In this document: positions 8,146 to 16,579 of the stretch, one piece after another
How the letters are laid out: each line of letters begins with the position of its first letter
Numbering within the stretch: position 1 is the stretch's first letter
Origin: Thalassospiraceae bacterium LMO-SO8
GTDB taxonomy: Bacteria; Pseudomonadota; Alphaproteobacteria; Rhodospirillales; Casp-alpha2
NCBI GenBank assembly: GCA_031655335.1
Contig: CP134226.1
Coordinates: 2,560,001-2,624,000 of the forward strand
DNA length: 64,000 nucleotides
Reading direction: 5' to 3'
The notes under the pieces: model-generated
Told to the model about the DNA's origin: nothing
What the model saw: only the letters and a program-made list of their open reading frames with translations
Database searches by the model: none
Program-made: the position numbers and the translations under genes

Positions 8146-10737
8146 ATGAGCGAACAGACGAACGATACCGGCGCCAGCGCCGACGAGTTGGCCGATCTGG
8201 TAGCATCGACCGATACCGGCGGGCGGCATCCCGGCAAGGCCTGGACGGCGGTTCTGTTCTTCACCGCCCTGGCCTGGTCCCTGTTCCAGCTTTGGTTTGC
8301 GTCGCCGCTGCCTTTCGCCCTGCACATCGGCGTGTTTAACGATACCGAGGCCCGCTCGATCCATCTGGCTTTCGCGATTTTCCTGGCATTCCTGGCCTAT
8401 CCGGCGTTCAGCCGCTCGCCCCGCAATTACATCCCCGTTCTCGACATCGCCTTCGCCTTCGTCGGCGCGGCGGCCGCGGCCTACCTGTTCGTATTCTACC
8501 GCGACATCGCCGACCGCGTTGGCGCGCCGATCGAACAGGATTTCGTGGTCGCGGTGATCGGGGTGCTGCTTCTGTTGGAAGCCACCCGCCGCGCGCTGGG
8601 TCCGGCGCTGGCCATCGTCGCTTCCGTATTTCTACTCTATACCTTCCTCGGTCCGTACATGCCGGGGATCATCGCCCATAAGGGCAATTCCCTGGCCGAG
8701 GTGGTCAACCATCACTGGATCACCACCGAAGGCGTGTTCGGCATCGCGCTCGGCGTGTCGACCAGCTTCGTGTTCCTGTTCGTGCTGTTCGGCGCGTTGC
8801 TGGACAAGGCCGGGGCCGGCAACTACTTCATCCAGGTCGCGTTCTCGCTGATGGGGCACATGAAGGGCGGGCCGGCCAAGGCCGCCGTCGTCGCCTCGGC
8901 CATGACGGGTCTGATTTCCGGCTCCTCCATCGCCAACGTGGTGACCACGGGCACGTTCACCATCCCGCTCATGAAGCGCGTCGGGTTTTCCAGCGAGAAG
9001 GCGGGTGCGGTCGAGGTCGCGTCCTCGGTCAACGGCCAGATCATGCCGCCGGTCATGGGGGCTGCCGCGTTCCTGATGGTCGAATACGTGGGCATTCCCT
9101 ATTTCGACGTGGTCAAACACGCCTTTATTCCGGCCCTGATCAGCTATATCGCCCTGGTCTACATCGTGCATCTGGAAGCCATGAAGCTGGGCATGGAAGG
9201 CCTGCCGCGCGCGGTCGAGCCCAAGCCCTGGGTGCAGCGCCTGGTCGGACTGGCCTTCGGCATCGCCATGGTGTCCGGCCTGTCGCTTGCGGTCTATTAC
9301 GGGCTCGGCTGGATGAAGCCGATCCTGGGCGGTTATGCGTCGATCGTCGTCGCGTTGGGCATTACCGTCGTCTATGTCCTGCTGGTGCGCTTCGCGGCCC
9401 AGTTCCCGGACCTCAAGATGGACGACCCGAACAAGCCGGTGGTCAGCCTTCCCGAACCGGCGCCGACCATCAAGTCGGGCCTGCATTTCCTGCTGCCGGT
9501 CATCGTTCTGGTGTGGTGTTTGATGGTCGAACAGCTGTCGCCCGGCCTGTCGGCGTTCTGGGGTTCGGTGCTGATGATCTTCATCCTGCTGACCCAGCGC
9601 CCGATATACGCCTATTTCCGCAATCAGACGGATTTCAATGCCCAGATCAAACGCGGCTGGCACGAACTGCTCGACGGCCTGGTCACCGGGGCCCGCAACA
9701 TGATCGGCATCGGCATCGCCACGGCGACCGCCGGGATCATCGTCGGCGTGGTCAGCCAGACCGGCGTCGGATCGGCGCTGGCCGACGTGGTCGAGGTGCT
9801 GTCCGGCGGCAACCTGATGGCGATCCTGTTCCTGACCGCCTTCCTGTCGCTGATCCTGGGCATGGGCCTGCCGACCACCGCCAACTACATCGTGGTGTCG
9901 GCGCTGCTGGCCCCCGTCATCGTGACCCTGGGACAGCAGAACGGCCTGATCGTGCCGCTGATTGCGGTGCATCTGTTCGTGTTCTACTTCGGGATCATGG
10001 CCGACGTGACGCCGCCCGTGGGCCTGGCGTCGTTCGCTGCCGCCGCCGTGTCGGGCGGCGATCCGATCCGCACGGGCTTCGTCGCCTTCTTCTATTCCCT
10101 GCGCACGGCGGCGCTGCCGTTCCTGTTCATCTTCAACACCGATCTTCTGCTCATCAACGTCGATGTCCTGCACGGGGTGTTCGTGTTCATCACGGCGACA
10201 TTGGCGATGCTGTTGTTCGCGGCGGCGACGCAGGGATACTTCCTGACCAGAAGCAAGATATGGGAGACGGCGTTGCTGTTGTTGCTGGCGTTCTCGTTCT
10301 TCCGGCCCGGGTTCTGGATGGACATGATCTCGGCGCCCTATATCGACCACAAACCGGCGGAGATGGCGACGGCCTTCGAAAACACGCCGGAGGGCGAAAA
10401 AATCCGTCTGATGATCGCCGGCAAGGACGAGGTCGGCAATCCCCGCGAATGGATGGTCGTGTTGCCCATGGGGCCGGCGGCAAGCGGGGCCGAACGCATC
10501 AAGGCGGCCGGCATCACGCTCCGCGAAGACGACGGCAAGGTTCTGATCGACGACGTCGCCTTCGGCTCCGAGGCCAAGAAAGTCGGCCTGGATTGGGACC
10601 AGGAAATCACCCATGTCCTGCAACCGGCCGATCAGTTGAACAAGTACTGGGTCTATCTTCCCGCGTTTCTGATCTTGTGCCTGGTTGTTCTGGCGCAGAA
10701 AGCACGTATCCGCAAAACATCGGCCCAGGCGGCCTGA
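8146..10737 (+). CDS. Fused TRAP transporter permease (4TM + 12TM, DUF3394 C-terminus)
   Basis: An 863-residue inner-membrane protein combining the small DctQ-like membrane part (about residues 25-140) with the large DctM-like permease (about 150-720), as is usual for TAXI-type TRAP systems. Segments such as TGLISGSSIANVVTTGTF and GLPTTANYIVVSALLAP are typical of the DctM core. After the last helices a soluble C-terminal domain of about 120 residues resembles DUF3394. The system imports organic acids using the sodium gradient with a TAXI receptor. The downstream UspA gene begins 18 nt later. Confidence 0.93.
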   Translation: MSEQTNDTGASADELADLVASTDTGGRHPGKAWTAVLFFTALAWSLFQLWFASPLPFALHIGVFNDTEARSIHLAFAIFLAFLAYPAFSRSPRNYIPVLDIAFAFVGAAAAAYLFVFYRDIADRVGAPIEQDFVVAVIGVLLLLEATRRALGPALAIVASVFLLYTFLGPYMPGIIAHKGNSLAEVVNHHWITTEGVFGIALGVSTSFVFLFVLFGALLDKAGAGNYFIQVAFSLMGHMKGGPAKAAVVASAMTGLISGSSIANVVTTGTFTIPLMKRVGFSSEKAGAVEVASSVNGQIMPPVMGAAAFLMVEYVGIPYFDVVKHAFIPALISYIALVYIVHLEAMKLGMEGLPRAVEPKPWVQRLVGLAFGIAMVSGLSLAVYYGLGWMKPILGGYASIVVALGITVVYVLLVRFAAQFPDLKMDDPNKPVVSLPEPAPTIKSGLHFLLPVIVLVWCLMVEQLSPGLSAFWGSVLMIFILLTQRPIYAYFRNQTDFNAQIKRGWHELLDGLVTGARNMIGIGIATATAGIIVGVVSQTGVGSALADVVEVLSGGNLMAILFLTAFLSLILGMGLPTTANYIVVSALLAPVIVTLGQQNGLIVPLIAVHLFVFYFGIMADVTPPVGLASFAAAAVSGGDPIRTGFVAFFYSLRTAALPFLFIFNTDLLLINVDVLHGVFVFITATLAMLLFAAATQGYFLTRSKIWETALLLLLAFSFFRPGFWMDMISAPYIDHKPAEMATAFENTPEGEKIRLMIAGKDEVGNPREWMVVLPMGPAASGAERIKAAGITLREDDGKVLIDDVAFGSEAKKVGLDWDQEITHVLQPADQLNKYWVYLPAFLILCLVVLAQKARIRKTSAQAA

Positions 10738-10755
10738 CCGAGGAGCCCGCAAGAC

Positions 10756-11178
10756 ATGTATAAGGACATCCTCCTTGCCATCGACATCGACGACAAATCG
10801 TCCTGGACGGCGTCCGCGCCGATCGCCGTCGAGCTTGCCGAAAAGTTCGGGGCGACGCTTCACGTGATGGTCGTCATCCCGACCTTCGGATCTTCCCTGG
10901 TCGCCAATTTCTTTCCCGAGGGCTACGAAAAGAAGACCATGGAGGAAGCGGCGGCCCGCCTGCATGCCTGGACCAAGGCGAACATCCCGGGCGGGATCAA
11001 GAAACAGCATATTGTCGGTCACGGCCGGGTCTATGAGGAAATCCTTCGCGGCGCGCAGGAAACCGACTGCGACCTGATCGTCCTGTGCGACCGGCGCACC
11101 GATGCGGACATGCTCGGCCATAACGCGGACAAGGTCGCCCATCAGGCCAAGCAGTCGGTGCTAATCGTCCGCAACTGA
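10756..11178 (+). CDS. UspA-type universal stress protein
   Basis: A 140-residue single-domain Usp protein starting MYKDILLAIDIDD, with the C-terminal SVLIVRN strand typical of the fold. The ATP-binding glycine signature G-x2-G-x9-G-S/T is poorly preserved in the segment DRRTDADMLGHNADK, so nucleotide binding is doubtful. UspA-like subunits are often encoded with TRAP transporters; in Halomonas the TeaD protein binds ATP and regulates the TeaABC transporter. Its position directly after the permease suggests the same kind of regulation. A GAGGAG ribosome-binding site precedes the start. Confidence 0.85.
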   Translation: MYKDILLAIDIDDKSSWTASAPIAVELAEKFGATLHVMVVIPTFGSSLVANFFPEGYEKKTMEEAAARLHAWTKANIPGGIKKQHIVGHGRVYEEILRGAQETDCDLIVLCDRRTDADMLGHNADKVAHQAKQSVLIVRN

Positions 11179-11311
11179 TCCTCGGCGGCATTCCCGTGCA
11201 GATCGGCCCTCATCAAACGTCATAGGAACGGCTATCATCCGCGCGAGCGTGGGGCTGGCGGTGTTCTCCGCGCGGCACATGGACGGCAGGCATCCACCAG
11301 GGAGCAGACGA

Positions 11312-12283
11312 ATGTGGGTTAGACGGGGCGCTTTGATCGTGGCGATGTCCATCGCCTGGGCGGCGGGGCCGGGGGCCGCGCGGGCGGCCGAATTCGTTTC
11401 GATCGGCACGGGCGGGGTCACGGGGGTCTATTTTCCCGCCGGCGGCGCCGTCTGCCGGCTGGTCAACAAGGGCCGCAAGGACCATGGCGTGCGCTGTTCG
11501 GTCGAATCGACCTTTGGGTCCGTATTCAACATCAACGCGATCAGATCCGGCGATCTGGACCTGGGGCTGGCCCAGTCGGATACCCAGTACAGCGCCCTGC
11601 GCGGCGAAGGGCCGTTCGACAAGCGCGGCCCCTATGGCGAACTGCGCGCCGTGTTCTCGCTGCATGCCGAGCCGGTGACCCTGATGGCGCGGGCGGATTC
11701 AGGCATCAAGCACATCAACGACGTCAAGGGCCGGCGCATGAACATCGGCAATCCCGGCTCGGGGACGCTGGCGACCTGGCAGGTGATCGAACAGGCGCTC
11801 GGCTGGAAGCGCCGCGACTTGGCGCTGGCCGCCGAGTTCAAGGCCAACCAGCAGGGCGAGGCCTTGTGCGACAACAAGATCGACGCCTTCTTCACGCTGG
11901 TCGGCCACCCGTCCGCCGCGACCCGCGAGACGGCGAACGCCTGTGCCGCGGTTCTTGTGCCGATCGACGGCCCCGGTATCCAGGCCCTGGTCAAGACCAG
12001 CCCCTTCTACCGCTGGGCGGCGATTCCGGGCGGCATGTACCGGGGCAATCCGAAGGACGTGAAGACGTTCGGTGTCGGCGCGACATTGGTCAGTTCGACC
12101 AAGACCAAGCCCGAGACCGTCTACACCATCGTCAAGGCCGTGTTCGACAACTTCGACGCCTTCCGCGAGATGCATCCGGCGCTCGCCAATCTGCGGAAAG
12201 AGGAAATGGTGCGCGACTCCCTGACCGCGCCCCTGCATGAAGGGGCGGCGCGGTACTTCCGAGAAAAGGGATTGATCAAGTGA
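11312..12283 (+). CDS. TAXI-family TRAP transporter solute-binding protein (copy 3)
   Basis: A 323-residue secreted receptor with a signal peptide of about 27 residues ending ARA and the TAXI motifs FVSIGTGGVTGVYFPAGG, FNINAIRSGDLDLGLAQSD and GGMYRGNPKDVKTFGVGA. It is clearly closer to copy 2 than to copy 1. The frame opens at 11249, but the ATG at 11312 follows GGGAG by 7 nt and starts at the signal peptide. It lies 133 nt after the uspA-like gene and may have its own promoter. It could widen the substrate range of the same permease. Confidence 0.91.
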   Translation: MWVRRGALIVAMSIAWAAGPGAARAAEFVSIGTGGVTGVYFPAGGAVCRLVNKGRKDHGVRCSVESTFGSVFNINAIRSGDLDLGLAQSDTQYSALRGEGPFDKRGPYGELRAVFSLHAEPVTLMARADSGIKHINDVKGRRMNIGNPGSGTLATWQVIEQALGWKRRDLALAAEFKANQQGEALCDNKIDAFFTLVGHPSAATRETANACAAVLVPIDGPGIQALVKTSPFYRWAAIPGGMYRGNPKDVKTFGVGATLVSSTKTKPETVYTIVKAVFDNFDAFREMHPALANLRKEEMVRDSLTAPLHEGAARYFREKGLIK

Positions 12284-12318
12284 CCGACCCGCGGCCGGCG
12301 AGCGGCCGCGGGCGCCGA

Positions 12319-12735
12319 TCATTTCGCGCTTTTCAGGTATTCGATGATCAGCGCGCGCTGATCTTCTTTCTTCAGGCCCGGATAGGCCATCTTGGTCGTC
12401 GCCTTGGGGTCGCCCAGATAGTCTTGCAGGAACTTTTTGGGGTTGGTGATATAGGCGTCGAGGGTCTTGGCGTCCCACACCAGGCCTTTTTCGCCGGCGG
12501 CGACCATGGAGCTGGAATAGCGCGACGTCTTGAAGCCTTCGGCCGTACCGGCCTTGCGCCCGATGATGTTGTTCAGGGACGGGCCGATGGTGTGCTTGCC
12601 GGAAACCGTATGACACTGTGCGCAGCGGTTGCCCTTGAACGCCTTGGCGGCGTCGGCCTGGACGGGGGCGGCGGCCACCATCATCGAGGCTGTGATGCCG
12701 GCCACCGCGGCGGCCATTAGGGAAGCGTGTTTCAT
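12319..12735 (-). CDS. Class I c-type cytochrome
   Basis: A 138-residue periplasmic cytochrome c. A signal peptide (about 1-27) is followed by the heme-attachment motif CAQCH at residues 38-42, and the distal ligand is probably M116 in TKMAYPG. The GPSLNNIIGRKAG and DYLGDPKATTKM segments resemble mitochondrial-type cytochrome c / c2 of Alphaproteobacteria, so an electron carrier between the bc1 complex and an oxidase or reductase is likely. It is convergent with the third TAXI gene and divergent from the DUF2336 gene. Confidence 0.93.
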   Translation of the reverse strand: MKHASLMAAAVAGITASMMVAAAPVQADAAKAFKGNRCAQCHTVSGKHTIGPSLNNIIGRKAGTAEGFKTSRYSSSMVAAGEKGLVWDAKTLDAYITNPKKFLQDYLGDPKATTKMAYPGLKKEDQRALIIEYLKSAK

Positions 12736-12877
12736 GAGACAAAACCTTCCATCGTGTTTTGGTTGGAAATCTTAACCACACCCTTGCGGGTGGGGCCGCA
12801 TTATCTGCATCCCGTCCGGGATGTGCAATCGGCAACCCTGGCAGCGGAGATGATTTCATTCATCCGGCGATCCGCAT

Positions 12878-12883
12878 TATACT
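12878..12883 (+). promoter_or_regulatory. Putative -10 element for the DUF2336 gene
   Basis: TATACT at 12878-12883 has a weak -35-like TTCATT 17 bp upstream (12855-12860). It lies about 70 bp before the DUF2336 start codon. The 219-bp intergenic region otherwise shows only GC-rich inverted repeats. Confidence 0.4.
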
Positions 12884-12954
12884 GTTCGCCATGGAAGTCG
12901 TGGGCGCAGTCATGGGGGATATCCCCCGGACTGTGAAAGGAGTGTTGCATACTC

Positions 12955-14118
12955 ATGCCGGTAGATAATCTAAGCAAAGCGGATGTTGCCAAGCTTTTGT
13001 CCGACCCCACGCCGGACAACCGCGCCGCGACCGCCGCCAAGGTCGCCGGGGCCTTCGATCCCGGCAAGCTGAGCCCCACCGAGCGGGCCCTTGCCGAGGA
13101 AATCTTTCGCCTGATGGTCAAGGACGCGGAGGTCCGCGTGCGTCAGGCATTGACGGAAAACCTGAAGCAGAACGGCAACGTGCCGCACGACGTGGCGGTG
13201 GCTTTGGCCAACGACATCGACCAGGTGGCGCTGCCGATGATCGAGTTTTCCCAAGTCCTGAACGACGACGACCTGATCGCCATCATCGGATCGCAAGACC
13301 CCGCCAAGCAGGAAGCCGTCGCCGGCCGCGCCACCGTGTCGGAGGCATTATCCGACGCCCTGGTCAGTTCCGGCAACGAGGCGGCGGTGACCCGTCTGGT
13401 CGCCAACGAGGGGGCGGCCATTTCCGAAAGCACCTTCCAGAAGGTGGTTGACGATTTCGGCGACCGCGCCGGGGTGCAGTCGGCCATGGTCAACCGAGCC
13501 TCCCTGCCGGTGACGGTGGCCGAACGGCTGGTGACCCTGGTGTCGGAAAACCTGCGTGACCAGTTGGTCAAACGCCACGAACTGCCCGCGTCGATGACCA
13601 CGGACATCATCCTGCAATCGCGCGAGCGGGCGACCATCAGCCTGTCCTCCGATTCCGGTGTCGATGACGTGATGATCCTGACCCGCCAGTTGAATGACAA
13701 TGGCCGCCTGACGCCGTCGATCACCCTGCGGGCGCTGTGCATGGGCGACATCACCTTTTTCGAATGCGCGATGGCGACACGGGCGGGGGTCACGCTGGAA
13801 AATGCGCGGCGTCTGATCCACGACCGCGGCCCCCTGGGCCTGCGCGCGATATTCGACAAGGCCAAGCTGCCGCCGGCCCAGTTCATGGCCGTGCGCGCGG
13901 CGCTCGACGTCAGCCGGGAAACGGAAATGGATGGTGGCGAGAACGACCGCGAACGCTATGCCCGGCGCATGATTGAGCGGATCATGACCCAGTACGACGA
14001 CCTGGGCGTCGAGTTCGAGTCCTCGGACCTGGAATACCTGTTGACCAAGATGGATGAATTGCCCGCCGACGTGCTGGGCGACGACGGGCCGGGCACCGTG
14101 GCCGGCGCGGGCCAGTAA
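12955..14118 (+). CDS. DUF2336 domain-containing protein
   Basis: A 387-residue soluble protein made of repeated alpha-helical units that resemble HEAT repeats, as seen in the alphaproteobacterial DUF2336 family. Recurrent helices include the KDAEVRVRQALTENLK and DDDLIAIIGSQDPAKQEAVAGR segments. No catalytic motif is visible and the molecular function of the family is not settled. The C-terminus is acidic. It has no signal peptide and stands alone between a divergent cytochrome c gene and a convergent DctP-like gene. An AGGAG sequence lies rather far (about 13 nt) before the ATG. Confidence 0.85.
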   Translation: MPVDNLSKADVAKLLSDPTPDNRAATAAKVAGAFDPGKLSPTERALAEEIFRLMVKDAEVRVRQALTENLKQNGNVPHDVAVALANDIDQVALPMIEFSQVLNDDDLIAIIGSQDPAKQEAVAGRATVSEALSDALVSSGNEAAVTRLVANEGAAISESTFQKVVDDFGDRAGVQSAMVNRASLPVTVAERLVTLVSENLRDQLVKRHELPASMTTDIILQSRERATISLSSDSGVDDVMILTRQLNDNGRLTPSITLRALCMGDITFFECAMATRAGVTLENARRLIHDRGPLGLRAIFDKAKLPPAQFMAVRAALDVSRETEMDGGENDRERYARRMIERIMTQYDDLGVEFESSDLEYLLTKMDELPADVLGDDGPGTVAGAGQ

Positions 14119-14154
14119 GCAAGCCGAAATCAGGGTGAATGAGCGGAGCGGGGC

Positions 14155-15354
14155 CTATCTGCCGCCCGCGTCGCGCCATACGGCGTAATCCTTGCGGAAC
14201 CGATCAAGCGATTTCCACACCTTGGCGAAATCCTTGTCCTGCTTCGCGGTGTCGCGCGCGACTTCGTCCCAGGCCTTGGACAATTTGCCGAGAATCTCCC
14301 GCGGCCAGCGACGTACGGTCACGCCTTCCTTGGTCAGGTTCAGAAGAGCGCGATACTGCGAGGCCTCGCCCTCGGCCAGGCCGTGGCGCACGTTGTCGCC
14401 GCACACGGCGCGCAGCTGCGAGCGCTGCACCGGCTTGAGGGCGGCCCAGCGGTCATTGTTGACGACCAGCGCCAGCAGTGTCGCCGGTTGATGCCAGCCG
14501 GGGAAATAGTAGTTCCGCGCCATGCGGTGCAGGCCGAGCTGCACGTCGATGGCCGGCATGGAATACTCGGCGGCGTCGATCGCGCCGGTTTCCAGGGCGT
14601 GGAAGATTTCCCCTTCGTTCAGGGTGACCGTCTTGGCGCCCAGGCGGTTCATTACCCTGGCCCCCAGGCCCGTCATGCGCACCCGCAGCCCCTTCAGGTC
14701 CTCGACCGTGGTCAGCGGCCGGCGGTACCAGCCGGCCCCTTCGGGCGACACCAGTCCGCAGATTACGATCCGCACACCAAGGCCCTCGGCCAGGCCGTTC
14801 AACAGCTTTTCGCCGCCGCCGAAATAAAGCCAGGCCAGGTATTCCTCGGCCCGCGGGCCGAATGGCACGGCGCCGAACAGTTGCAGGGCGGGGATGGCCG
14901 CCGGCCAGCTTTCGGGGGCGACAAAGGCGGCATCGACGGTGCCGTCCTTGACGGCGCTGATCATGTCCTTGCCCTGCACCAGGGTTCCCGGCTCGTTGAA
15001 GGCGATCTCCATCCCGCCGGCGGACACGCGCCAGATCTCCGTCTCGATCCGCTTGGCCTGGGCGCCGAGCTGCGGCAGGCCGCTGGCGAAGGCGCTTTCC
15101 ATGCGCCAGCGCACGATGGGATCGGGGGTGATGGCGGGGGCCAGCAGACTTTCCGCGGCGGCGGTCGGGCCGGAGGGCTCTGCCGCCGGTGCGGGGGAGG
15201 GCTCGCTTGGCGCCGAGGGCTCGGGGGTAAGCCCGGCCACGGCCTGGGCGGCGGTTTCGGGCAGCGATGCGTTCAGGCGGGGGGCGATGATGGAGACCCC
15301 CAGGACAACGCCGACAACCAACCCCACGACGATGCCGATGACGGCATTGCGCAT
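14155..15354 (-). CDS. DctP-like TRAP solute-binding protein with N-terminal membrane anchor
   Basis: A 399-residue protein. An N-terminal hydrophobic helix (about residues 4-26) rich in glycine and valine lacks a clear cleavage site and is followed by a proline/serine-rich linker (about 40-70). The rest is a DctP fold with LKGLRVRMTGLGARVMNRLGA, which holds the conserved carboxylate-binding arginine, and the ATLLALVVNNDRWAAL segment. The start at 15354 follows GGAAAGG; the upstream extension is poor. No TRAP permease lies beside it, so it is an orphan receptor that appears tethered to the membrane rather than free in the periplasm. Confidence 0.82.
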   Translation of the reverse strand: MRNAVIGIVVGLVVGVVLGVSIIAPRLNASLPETAAQAVAGLTPEPSAPSEPSPAPAAEPSGPTAAAESLLAPAITPDPIVRWRMESAFASGLPQLGAQAKRIETEIWRVSAGGMEIAFNEPGTLVQGKDMISAVKDGTVDAAFVAPESWPAAIPALQLFGAVPFGPRAEEYLAWLYFGGGEKLLNGLAEGLGVRIVICGLVSPEGAGWYRRPLTTVEDLKGLRVRMTGLGARVMNRLGAKTVTLNEGEIFHALETGAIDAAEYSMPAIDVQLGLHRMARNYYFPGWHQPATLLALVVNNDRWAALKPVQRSQLRAVCGDNVRHGLAEGEASQYRALLNLTKEGVTVRRWPREILGKLSKAWDEVARDTAKQDKDFAKVWKSLDRFRKDYAVWRDAGGR

Positions 15355-15453
15355 GATGATGACCTTTCCGTTCCGCCCTCCCTTGGGCGGCCCTCCACGG
15401 GCGCGCAAGTGTACCCGAAGTGGCCCGGGGCTCGGAGTCCTTAGGCCACGGGG

Positions 15454-15474
15454 TTATTCACAATCTGTGGATAT
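15454..15474. promoter_or_regulatory. Pair of inverted DnaA-box-like sequences
   Basis: TTATTCACA (15454-15462) matches the DnaA box pattern TTATnCACA. After 3 bp, TGTGGATAT (15466-15474) reads ATATCCACA on the other strand, one mismatch from TTATCCACA. The pair lies between the divergent DctP-like gene and the FNR-controlled unit. There is no dnaA, hemE or AT-rich unwinding region here, so a regulatory or titrating site is more likely than an origin. Confidence 0.45.
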
Positions 15475-15509
15475 GTCCGAAGCGCTCCGTGCCGGAAACC
15501 TCCGAGGTG

Positions 15510-15523
15510 TTGATTTAGATCAA
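15510..15523 (+). promoter_or_regulatory. FNR/FixK-type box
   Basis: TTGATTTAGATCAA matches the FNR/FixK/Anr consensus TTGAT-N4-ATCAA perfectly. A -10-like TAAAGT lies at 15547-15552. The box centre (15516.5) is about 30 bp from the -10 start, the spacing expected for an activating class II site at about -41.5. This predicts a transcript starting near 15558 and induced when oxygen is low. The divergent DctP-like gene starts 156 bp away and could also be affected. Confidence 0.8.
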
Positions 15524-15583
15524 TGCCGGCGCCTTTCCCGGCGCCCTAAAGTCATGCCATTGGAACCACGGGAATTTCGAAAG

Positions 15584-15688
15584 ATGACGACAGGAAGCAT
15601 GATTTTTCTTGGTGTTTGCATCGCCGCCGCCGTTGCGTTCATGGCTGCGGCCGCCTACGGCATTCGTCACACCAACAACCCCCGCTAG
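15584..15688 (+). CDS. Putative 34-residue single-helix membrane microprotein
   Basis: A short frame from ATG 15584 to a stop at 15688 encodes 34 residues: a short polar start, one hydrophobic helix rich in Ala and Val (about residues 6-25), and a basic tail ending RHTNNPR. That is the build of small accessory subunits of respiratory oxidases, but no known family is recognised. It sits 60 bp after a perfect FNR box and is followed by a strong terminator, so it is the only frame in its own transcription unit. The ribosome-binding site is weak (GAAAG), and an internal ATG at 15599 follows AGGAAG very closely. The unit could instead make an untranslated sRNA. Confidence 0.5.
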   Translation: MTTGSMIFLGVCIAAAVAFMAAAAYGIRHTNNPR

Positions 15689-15750
15689 GCGGGTCCGCAT
15701 TCGTTAGGGCATTACGCCCGATCCGACCCCAAGGATTGGCAAACCCACGG

Positions 15751-15782
15751 CCCCGGTCCGCGTTCGCGCGGGCCGGGGTTTT
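15751..15782 (+). terminator. Rho-independent terminator of the FNR-controlled unit
   Basis: CCCCGGTCCGCG and CGCGGGCCGGGG form a 12-bp stem (one G-T pair) around a TTCG loop, followed by TTTT. It closes a predicted transcript of about 225 nt that starts near 15558. Confidence 0.85.
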
Positions 15783-15835
15783 GCGTTTGGCGGCGAATCG
15801 GACGGGGCGCGAAATTCGAAGGGGTCGGGCGGCCG

Positions 15836-16579
15836 TCAGTCGCACTTGCGGTAGACGAGGTCCACCTGATGCCATTGGTCGTTGTACTTGACGGCGTAGG
15901 ACCGCAGTTCCGTCGCGCTGACGATCTTGTCCTGGTAGATCAGGCCGTCGGCCTCCAGCACCAGGATGTCGTCCTCGCGGCGTACGGCATAGACGGCGGC
16001 GCTGCCGTCGTCTCGGATGACCCGGACCTTGCCGGCATCGACCTGATTGTAGGTGACGCCGTTGCCGCCTTCCTTGCGCGAACAGTCGATGGCCCAGCGG
16101 CCCAGGACCCAGGGCACGGGGAACTGGCCCGGCGGGGCGGGCGGCGGCATCTGCCCCGTGGTGTGGCGAACCTGGGGCGGCCGCGGCTGTTCCGTCGCAT
16201 AGGTCGAGGGAACATGCGTTCCCTGGGTCGGCTGCAGGGTCGCCAGCCGGCGGCGTGCCAGATGGGTCAGGGCGCTGTCCGGATAGGTTTCGATGAAAGT
16301 CTGGAACACGGTCGGATCGTCGGATTCGCGGATGCGTTCCCATTTCTCCACGTCGGCGCGGCGTTCGCGGGTGGGGTCGCGGCTGAGTTCCCTGTCCTCG
16401 CCCCGGGCAAACGGCGATGACATGGTGTTCCACAGTTCCGCGGATTTGTCGGCAACGGTCGAGAGGGCGTTGTTGGCCGTCTCGCAGCCGCCGAGCAGCA
16501 ACAGGACGGCCAGCATCGGCGCGGCCGCCAGACGGCGGGTCCTGGCGGCGCGGCGCGGCGTTTCGGTCAAAGAAGTCAT
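15836..16579 (-). CDS. Hypothetical outer-membrane-type lipoprotein
   Basis: A 247-residue protein with a signal peptide rich in Arg and Leu and a lipobox LLGGC at about residues 28-32, so it should be lipidated and exported. The middle part (EKWERIRESDDPTVFQTFIETYPDSALTHLA) looks like a short TPR-like helical repeat. The C-terminal half, after a proline-rich linker, has a beta-rich domain with two cysteines (CSRKEGG and YRKCD) that might form a disulfide. No family is recognised with confidence. The start at 16579 fits the signal peptide; its ribosome-binding site is weak. Confidence 0.75.
   Translation of the reverse strand: MTSLTETPRRAARTRRLAAAPMLAVLLLLGGCETANNALSTVADKSAELWNTMSSPFARGEDRELSRDPTRERRADVEKWERIRESDDPTVFQTFIETYPDSALTHLARRRLATLQPTQGTHVPSTYATEQPRPPQVRHTTGQMPPPAPPGQFPVPWVLGRWAIDCSRKEGGNGVTYNQVDAGKVRVIRDDGSAAVYAVRREDDILVLEADGLIYQDKIVSATELRSYAVKYNDQWHQVDLVYRKCD

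Noticed and set aside
15454-15523. Replication origin suggested by the DnaA-box-like pair
   Set aside because: Only two boxes, no AT-rich unwinding region, and no dnaA, hemE or parAB neighbours; the site is more likely regulatory.
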